This document shows, piece by piece, positions 56,470 through 64,000 of a stretch of 64,000 bases of DNA (positions are counted from its first letter, which is position 1; every line of letters begins with the position of its first letter). The position numbers and the translations under genes were made by a program. A model generated the notes under the pieces. That model ran no database searches, was not told the DNA's origin, and saw only the letters and a list, made by a program, of their open reading frames with translations. The stretch spans positions 31,508,692 through 31,572,691 of the forward strand of contig CM051458.1 in assembly GCA_028274465.1 (NCBI GenBank), in the 5' to 3' direction. The stretch is from Plantago ovata (taxonomy: Eukaryota > Streptophyta > Magnoliopsida > Lamiales > Plantaginaceae).

Positions 56470-58270
56470 TTACTTCCATGACCATATAACCAGTCCCTAT
56501 TGCATACCACAATCTTAGTGGTCTCTGCTTAAGGGAGTGTCAGTTTTTTCCAATAACAAGACCTCCGATGCTAAACGTGGATTTTGAAGCTACAATTGTG
56601 ATAGGTATGATAAATATATCCTTAGCCATTACAAAAGTGTTGGATAGTTTCTCATATTATCCTTCCACCACATCAAAACATTCAATTCTGTTGTTGATGC
56701 CAGGAAGGTATATTGGCACAACGTATTCATCAAATTCAGAATAGCTTCCCCTAGAAGCACTCTACTCATTTTCAAATTGAGCTAAATCATCAACCTCATC
56801 ACCAGTACCATCAACATTTGAAAATAAAGAGGCCCTTAGGGAGGAGAAGCAAGCAGATGGAGAACAACGAGATTAGTCATTGAACAACTTCTTAAATTTG
56901 TTACGGGTTCGCTGCACCTTATGTTCAAGAATGATGGCATCCTCAGGTTTATGATATAAGTTTTTCAAAGTATAAACCTGAATGTGGTTTAACTCGAGGA
57001 TCAAGTATAAGCACAAAACATAAGATCAATGTGTAATCATCCCAATATTTATCAAATTTCTCGTATACCTCTACAGCCAAATAACTAATTTCATGATTTC
57101 ATCATCCTCATTAGAAATTTCCTTGATTGATAACTCTTTAATCTTGAACGCACCATGGAAAAAACATTGTTGTAAGATATTCACTTCCCGAGAAAAGAGT
57201 GGTGAATTGTAAAATGGGCTCAATACTTTGCATATTTCATGAACCTTAACCCATTCATCTTGTAATGGACAACTCTTGAAATCTTCATCAATAGTGGCTA
57301 ACCCATCAAAGGTTAGACCGAAAATCAATGCACTATCAAGCATGAGAAATGTCGAGTTCCATCGTGTGCTAACATCTTGACTAACGTTCCTAGAACACTT
57401 CAACGAGGCCCCCTTAATGCAGTTTGCAAAACTCTTTTTCCTCCCTTCGGTTGATCTAACATATTTCAGACTTCTCTTACATTGTGCACTGCCCCTTCAA
57501 TGATCTTCAAACCCGCTTTAACAATCAATATCAAGATGTTTGTTGCACAATGCACATGGAGAAACTCCCCACTACATACTGAGCTTCCTTTTGACTGGAA
57601 ATACCTTTTCAAGTAAGAAGCCATGACATCATTGTTTGTTGCATTATCTAAAGTGATAGTGAAGATTTTCCTATAAATTCCCCACTCAGTCAACAACTCG
57701 GTAATGCTATATGTCATAAAAGTGCCCATATGAGGTTGGGGGAAGGGGCAGAAGTTGAAAAAACCTTCTTTTATAGGGTTCAGTTCTTGTCGGCATAGTG
57801 TGATGTCAATGCTAAATAACCAACTTCAAACCATCTTTCAACATGATTTTCTCTTTCTCAAAATAATTTTACAATATCAACTCTAATTGTGTTTCTTGTG
57901 ATTGTGACAACATCAAAGTTTAAATAAGAAAATACTTCTCTTATTCCCTCATATTTGACAAACTTAAATGACATATTATGCTTCAAAATTGCAACAGACA
58001 AAATTTCTCGAAAATAAGACTCACTGAAAAGCATCCGTTCAACATCAACTAGTTCTTTTATACCAGGACAATGGTTATTCTTAATATGGCTTACCAAATT
58101 TCGCGTTCCAGCATTCTTCGCCAAACTATACTCAACATAAAAAAAATTTGCACTTAGCTTTTACAATACCTTGTTCATTCACTCCCAACTTTGTAAAATA
58201 ATCACATGCTTTCGACGTCGAAGTCCTCGTCCTTTTATTTGAAGGTTTCTCCTACTGAAGTTGTTGATCA
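56470..58270 (-). pseudogene. hAT transposase (BED finger, RICESLEEPER-like), degenerate
   Basis: Minus strand in order: BED-like zinc finger (AKC...C...SHIKNNHC, 58260-58060), helical region, FTITLDNATNNDVM and FLHVHCATNIL (57540-57720, transposase core), STRWNSTFLML (57350), and a C-terminal dimerisation block with IPITIVASKSTFSIGG (about 56560-56620). Many stops and frameshifts lie between them (the ORFs at 57071, 57466 and 57858 are pieces). Non-functional. Confidence 0.8.
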
Positions 58271-58579
58271 TCTAGTTCTGGTGTAGTGTATTGAGTTGGT
58301 GGTGTACTGAACATATAACTTTTGTCTATATCTTCCATTTTCATCCTGAAACATAAAGAATGAGAATAGGATAATGCTCCTCTGAACCGGATAATATAAA
58401 ATCAACACACACATCTTACCTATAGTCAAGAAAACTAGCTCACAATCATTTAGTAATCATCTTAAATTTTATGATCAGTATACATGAATGCCTGCCGGCG
58501 GCGAATATCAAGCTATCTGCTTATAATAAGACAAGAGGCAAACATTTTAATATAAAAATAAGTTGTAAGACACACTGAT

Positions 58580-58728
58580 TTTTCTTTGTTTGTAAACTCA
58601 AATTCTCTGAAGAATATTAACAAACACCTGGAGTGCATCAAATCCAATGCAAACTTTTCTATGTTTCCAAACTCAAATTCTCTCAAGCATATTAACAAGC
58701 ACCTGGAGTGCATCAAATCCAACGCAAC
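58580..58728. repeat. two tandem copies of a 74-bp unit
   Basis: Copies at about 58580-58654 and 58655-58728 share AAACTCAAATTCTCT, ATATTAACAA and CACCTGGAGTGCATCAAATC. The minus strand reads a repeated ALDLMHSRCLLI motif. Not evidently a gene. Confidence 0.8.
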
Positions 58729-58838
58729 ATTCATAACCAGAAAGCACACTAACATCATAGATTAACATGCTTGAAGAAAACCCAGATGAACAAACACATT
58801 AAAATCCTAGAAAGCACATTACTCGATTTGGTTTCGGT

Positions 58839-59126
58839 TTGGTAGAACGGAAGTTGGAGAAATGGATTCTCAGATTGAAAGGTGTGGTAGTGTTTGATTT
58901 TGGGATTTCACTAGTGTTGATTTTGTGGTGGCGGAACGTGGTGAAGCCGGTGGAGATGTCGGTGATGTGGTATGTATGGTGTATGGGGTTTCTGCGTGAT
59001 GCAAGGATGGTGTTCGATGAAATGCGTGTGAGGGTTCGTTGTTTCGCGGAGTCAATCGTGTACGCTTTTGTGACAATTGGACAAGCTGGATGAGGGGTTT
59101 GAGATGTTTAGGGTGTTATGTTGCTC
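58839..59126 (+). pseudogene. fragment resembling a PPR protein
   Basis: The reading contains GFLRDARMVFDEM, a pattern typical of pentatricopeptide repeats. It ends with a stop near 59093, after which the neighbouring frame continues LDEGFEMFRVM, again PPR-like. Two or so repeat lengths only. It is either a captured fragment or a relic. Confidence 0.45.
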
Positions 59127-59285
59127 AGTGTTGCTGATGCGTGGAGATTATCGGGTATCAGTCGAACGGGTTATCGGTTATGACACGAACTTGGATTCGT
59201 CGAGTCAATGTTGTTGAGTCGTGGAGGTTATTGGATTTCCGTCGAAACGGGTTATTAGTTACGGGACGAACTTGGATTCGTCGAG
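59127..59285. repeat. two tandem copies of an about 80-bp unit
   Basis: Copies at 59127-59203 and 59207-59285 both end ACGAACTTGGATTCGTCGAG and share GTCGTGGAG or GCGTGGAG starts. 59290-59740 has no further recognised content. Confidence 0.8.
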
Positions 59286-59739
59286 GTTTAGGTTTTTACA
59301 TGGTGAATTTTCTCTATGCTAATGCAGTCCGGAGGATGCTTTTCATTTGTTACTATGGTTTAGGTTTTGGTTGTGATAACCGGTGTTTAGTTATCACATT
59401 TAGGTTACGCGTTGTAAAGGTGTTGGTAAAGATTGTCTTTGTAATTGTTCTCGAGTATCACTTATATATGCTCTTTTAAATTAATAAAAAACAAAAAAAA
59501 TCCATGAAAGAAAAAGTAAAATTAAAAAATATAATAGATTAGTGCTATAGTTGCGTCTCAATCGTGATGAGATTTGAGCAAACGACAGAATGTAAGAGAA
59601 AAAGAAACATACTGAGAAGAAGGTCGTATGTGTCTGTCTGATGATTTTTTTTCTTTCTTTTAAGCCTATTAGGTGCCTAATTACCAAACAAATTAAACTA
59701 TTTTACTTATATTGTTAATAGTTATAAACTAATTAAACA

Positions 59740-59825
59740 TATTTATTAATTGAGTAGGCTTAGGTAGACATTTTGTAGGTGGGCTTAGGTAGTTAGGTGG
59801 GTTTCAGCCCATTATGACAACTCCA
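59740..59825 (-). other. hAT-like terminal sequence, uncertain
   Basis: On the minus strand GGAGTTGTCATAATGGGCT is followed by ACCTAACTAC-type subterminal words, like the left sequence at 19232. It could be the 5' end of the hAT element whose transposase lies at 56470-58270. Confidence 0.4.
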
Positions 59826-60101
59826 ACCATATCCAATCCTCCAACAAATCCCATTCTTTTCCAAATGGGTCAATTTTTCTAATATACCTTCTTAGCGGCT
59901 CTAATTACAAAATCGTACCCACTACTCAATCAATTACATTTTGGTCCACGAATTTGACCAAATGGCGCACTAACTAGTGTTCCTTTTTCAGATTTTCTTT
60001 CAGCCAAACAATCCTTACTATTTTTTTAAAAAAAAATTTAAAAAAAAACAAAAAAGGAAAAAAGAAAAAAAAGAAAATTAAATAAAAAAGAGTTCATATC
60101 C
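59826..60101. other. AT-rich spacer with A/T homopolymer runs
   Basis: Nothing coding. 60010-60100 is very A-rich (A runs with G). Confidence 0.5.
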
Positions 60102-60485
60102 ATGGCCTTGGCCGGAGCTCCGACCAAACCTGTAGCAGCTCCGATTAGGAGCTCTATTATAGAGCTCCATATCGAAGCTTATTTGGAGCTCTGTAATCGG
60201 AGCTCTGTTCTTATTACCAGCTCCAAATCGGAACTACCTGTAGCAGCTCCGATTAGGAGCTCTGTTACTGAGCTCCAGATCGAAGCTTATTTGGAGCTCT
60301 GTAATCGGAGCTCTGTTCTTATTACCAGCTCCAAATCGGAGTTCCGATTTGGAGCTGGTAATAAGCTCCGATACCGAAGTAATTCCGGTACCGGAGGAAT
60401 AGAAGGAGGAAGAAGATGGAAAAAGAAAAAAAATAGATCAAAAAAAAAGAAAAAGGAAAAAAATACTAAATTATTTAAGGGATAA
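60102..60485 (+). repeat. GAGCTC-rich 108-bp tandem repeat with inverted repeat and open frame
   Basis: Two copies (60129-60236, 60237-60344) with few differences, each with several GGAGCTC words. A perfect 23-bp inverted repeat with a 2-base spacer spans 60318-60365. Because 108 is 36 codons, a 127-codon frame stays open, encoding two copies of a PVAAPIRSS...YLELCNRSS unit and a Lys-rich end made by A-rich DNA. No homology is recognised; coding status is doubtful. Confidence 0.7.
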
Positions 60486-60920
60486 GGTTTGTTTAGTTTG
60501 GAAGTTTTGGTACAATGGTATTTATGTAAATAGGGTCCGGTCAACGCTACTTGGTACTAAAATGTAATTGATTGAGTAATAGGGACAATTTTGAAATTAG
60601 TCCTCATAAGAGGGTATTAATCAGGCATTTTCTCTTTCCAAATTCATAGCCCCACAACTGCTATTCCACGTACAAGATGCAATGATTTTCAAGGAAACAT
60701 AAAAAATATCATTTATGAGAAAGTATTTCGTCTGACATTTCTACTAAGTAAAGAATTTCGATAATTAATTATTGTCCAAATTTTCTTTCTTAGGATTTTC
60801 AAATTAAAGGAACGCAAGTTTCTACAACCCGTTATTGGCTACACGTTTTTCCTCTCCCAAAAAACTCTTGCACCATATTGAGCGTATCTGTCGAATATAC
60901 TTATGAGTGGGAAAGATAGT
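60486..60920. other. spacer before the second CACTA end
   Basis: No gene, repeat or transposon end recognised. Confidence 0.5.
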
Positions 60921-61256
60921 CACTACAAAAAACTGCAGCATCTGTGGGGAAAATATTTGTCACCTTAAGCATGATTTTTGTCACTTTTGTATAAAGGTGG
61001 CAAAATGTGTCGTCATAAAACTGGTCACAAGAGCACCCTCACAAATTCCATACGTGACAAAAAAATTGTTCGTCACAAACCCTCTTTCGTTAGTGACGAC
61101 TACATTTTCTCACGAAACGCATTTTTTTCATCACAAATCATAACGGACCGCCCGAACTTGGTCGTCACAAACGACAGCATAGTTCATCACGAAAGCAAGT
61201 TCCGGGCAGCTTCACACTCATCACAAATGCTTAGCCTATTTGTCACTAAAGGTGAT
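60921..61256 (+). mobile_element. second CACTA left end, cut by LTR H
   Basis: Starts CACTACAAAAAACTGCAG after AGT. Frequent CGTCACAAA / GTCACTAA words in both orientations are its subterminal repeats, different from those at 39978. It is interrupted at 61257 by LTR H. Confidence 0.7.
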
Positions 61257-62518
61257 TGATGAAACGTAGGATTGTCGGTCCCAATTAATCAAATAAATTT
61301 GTATTTAGCCAAAGGCAATTCACAACTACAACGAAAACCGTAGTGTAGCAGTAGAATAACCTCGAGTGTCGATCTCTAAGGACTATAACTAGCTTTATCT
61401 AATTTAACTTGAGAATATAAAATAGCAGACGGCTTAGCAAAGTTTTTTCTTAACAGATAATGGAGATTGGTGATAGTATGGTCATTCAAAGCATAATGGG
61501 TTACTAATCATGCATAAATTCCTCGGTCTTGCATGGAGATCTTTGATCAATGAATTGTCCAGTTGTAATTATCAAACACTACGAAGATATAGATTTTGAT
61601 AGGTCAAAGACCAATGAATTGTCCAATTGTGTTCGGTAATTATTGAACAATACGAAGATAGAGATTTAGATAGATCAAAGAAATAAAGCAATAACTCAGA
61701 GTATAATGCGCGATATAGCCATTAGCATAATTATCAACCCTTCGCTAAGAAATCACATACTATCACCAACGAGAAGTTTAGCTACTCATAGTTGTCATGC
61801 AATCAACATAAATCATACCACGAATGAATGAAAACATGATGAAAGATATATAAAAATAAGTAGAAAAACTGTAAGATACAATGTTACCGAAGGTTGTCAA
61901 TCTCCGAAGAGTCGCGATCTTACAAGCTCCAAACTGCTAAGAAAAAGTATCTCCTAAGCTAAGAACCCCCAGAACAGGCTCTGGGGAATTCCTACCTAAA
62001 ACTACAGAGAAAGGTGAGAGAAAAGGTCTGGAAAAGTATGAAAAACGGAGAAAAATTGAGCAACTATATATAGGCTTCGAATTGTGTGGGGCGAAGGGCC
62101 CCACACACCGGGTGATTCGCCTGGTGTGGGGCGATTCGCCCCACATCCCGGGCGATTCGCCCAGGAGTAATTTTCGGCCCAGAATGCGTTTTCGACGCGT
62201 TTGTGGATTTCTTCCCCTTTTCGGACTCGATTTCTGACTTCTAGTGGCCTTCTAGCCTCCAGATTCGACCCCTAGACTTCAAATCCTATCCGGAATCTTT
62301 CAGATACTCCAATTAGGCTTCTGGAACACCAATTCCTTGTCTACTTCAATATAATTGCCCTGAAAACCTCGTTTTTCAACCCAAACCTGTAAAATAAAAA
62401 CTAAAGGGAAACGTGACACTATTCTAATAAAATGCACTAAAATATAGCTAAATTAACATAGAGGATAGCTAAAATAGGTGAAAAGACTGGAATGAAAGTG
62501 TAAAATACACATTCATCA
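61257..62518 (-). repeat. LTR H with PPT at 62519-62536
   Basis: 1262 bases, TGATGAAACG...ACACATTCATCA, in the D/F group. GC-palindrome array at about 62085-62165 next to a TATA box at 62065-62072. It is a 3' LTR, since PPT and internal sequence follow. Confidence 0.85.
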
Positions 62519-62536
62519 GACTCCCCAAACCGAACC

Positions 62537-64000
62537 TTTGCTTGTCCTCAAGCAACTAAGCTAGACTCTAATGCAAAAAACAATGCAACACACAAAATGG
62601 AGTCTCATGCCAAATAAAATGAACTAATCTATTGAATCTATCAAAAAACATATCAACAAGAACCACATAAATCAAAACATGAATATAGGTTGAAGAATGC
62701 CTCGATTGACTCATACACATCCACATAAGCACTTATGTTAAGACAAGATAGTCTCTCGTAACATTCTCTACCTGGACCTAGTCAGTGACGACGTAATGAA
62801 ACATGTTAATATACGAATGGTTGTCCCGTGCCTATGAAACTGAGGACTTATTGTTGTTCACCAAGTTAAGACTTTTCCTCAAAGAGGTCGAACCAATACT
62901 GGCTCTCATCAAACGAAGGAGGGTTCCCTATAAAAGATAACTCTCCCCTATTCTACCCATCTCTCAAGCAAAGCCTTAAGATTTTCACCACTTCCTGAAT
63001 GGCATGACGAGGGTGGTCTAGAACAGATGACACTCAAAAACAAAAGAAAAGAAAGAAAATTACAACACGATTACGAACATTACAAGAATTGGAAAATGAG
63101 ACACAACACTTTGCTAAACTGCTATTTCGCTTTCTTTTTTTGGACCTTTCTTTGCTTTTTTTGGGGTCTTTTCTTTTTTCTCTTTTTTTTCTTTCCAGTT
63201 TCTTCTTCTTTTTTTCTTTTTTCTGGAATTTTTTCTTTTTCTTTTTTCGATTTTTTTTTAGCCAGTAGTAGCATAACGAAAAGAGAAACAAAAAATGACA
63301 AACGACTTCCCCAAACCTATTCGAAAGAATAGGTTGGAGTACAAAATTTACGAGAAAGGAAAAATAAACTCACAACACAAATGAAAAAACGAAAAACAAG
63401 TCTAAAGATTGTGTAACCCCCTCCCCAAACCTATTCGAAAGAATAGGTTGCAAACAAAGGATCACACAACCTCACACTACCTCCTTCCTAGGCATTTAGC
63501 AATCTCAAAGCATGGTGAAGACTTGTTGCCTCTTAGGTACATAATTACTCGGGAAAACAACCATAAGACCCTAACATGCATCATCCTATTATAAAGGCCT
63601 TCGTGAACCGCAGTAGAGAAAACACCACTAAGTGATGTCGAGACTACCAAGCTTAACTAAGTGCAATACATAAATGTGACAAGCCAAGCGAGAAAAACTT
63701 CAAACAAATTCATAGAGATGAAGCATACGATTAATGGCATAGTTAGTTAATCTACCCAATAAAAAAGTTCAAAAAATTTGGCAATAAACTCCATATAAAA
63801 CATGCAAGACTATCCTAGGATGAATGCAGTGAATACAACCTAAAAAACTAAGAAAGTAGTAAACGTGCAAATGCAAATGCAAACAGATAAAACATGCAAG
63901 GTACTATACCTAGCCTACCAATGTCAAGCTCTAAACCATCAATGGCAAGCTCCAAACTAACAACACTAGATCACTTAAATCCCATCCCCCCTCATGAAAT
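62537..64000 (-). mobile_element. 3' internal region of the LTR H element, leaving the window
   Basis: Colinear with the 3' regions beside LTRs A and C: T-rich tract at about 63124-63263, and hairpins at 63314-63335 and 63428-63449, each next to a GGGGA run on the minus strand. No ORF of substance; coding parts would lie beyond 64000. Confidence 0.75.

Overview
This window is nuclear DNA of a flowering plant, most likely a eudicot. The evidence is spliceosomal introns in a plant-type RING E3 gene, LTR retrotransposons with a tRNA-Asp primer-binding site, and plant-style Helitron, hAT, CACTA and LINE remnants. One host gene is nearly complete: an 8-coding-exon RING-finger protein at 12010-17083 (+). 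Almost everything else is mobile DNA, much of it nested.

Layout. 1-9620 (-): decayed Sirevirus-like Ty1/copia element, with gag, protease, integrase, RT/RNase H, a hairpin-repeat spacer and a long extra ORF downstream of pol. Both element ends are missing. 9620-11268 (+): 3' part of a Helitron with PIF1-type helicase remnants, ending in a hairpin plus CTAG. 11269-17600 (+): RING gene with leader and 3' region. 18380-19232 (-): L1-type LINE fragment. 19369-55819: a pile of minus-strand Athila-like Ty3/gypsy elements sharing one LTR family. I call the LTRs A 19369, B 23715, C 27503, D 32993, E 38354, F 49981 and G 54642. LTR H (61257) begins another element that leaves the window at the right edge.

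Inside the pile. Element 1 (A to B) is complete, with a CTTAT duplication, and carries only one gag-like ORF. Element 2 (C to E) has gag-protease and an env-position ORF but no RT or integrase. That ORF is cut by a truncated solo LTR (D) and by a solo LTR of a second family, which is also inserted in LTR B. A CACTA end (39978) and a plus-strand Tat-lineage gypsy element (40806-48737) follow, then a 100-N gap (48738-48837). Next comes a gag fragment with LTR F, inserted in the RT of the element whose LTR is G. 55820-60920 holds a hAT transposase remnant, a PPR-like scrap, small tandem repeats and a GAGCTC-rich repeat block. A second CACTA end (60921) is cut by LTR H.

The most unusual signals are these. 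(a) GC-rich palindromic GGCGANTCGCC-type arrays sit just upstream of the TATA box in every LTR of the Athila-like family, and recur inside internal and coding regions. (b) Paired hairpins followed by PPT-like GGGGAG runs lie in the 3' noncoding region of that family. (c) The copia element has a hairpin-repeat array, a very frequent TTCAGCAA word, and an extra ORF with its own TATA box and an in-phase intron. (d) Two different gag types occur under one LTR family. No function is proven for any of these. All calls come from reading the sequence and translations, without database searches.
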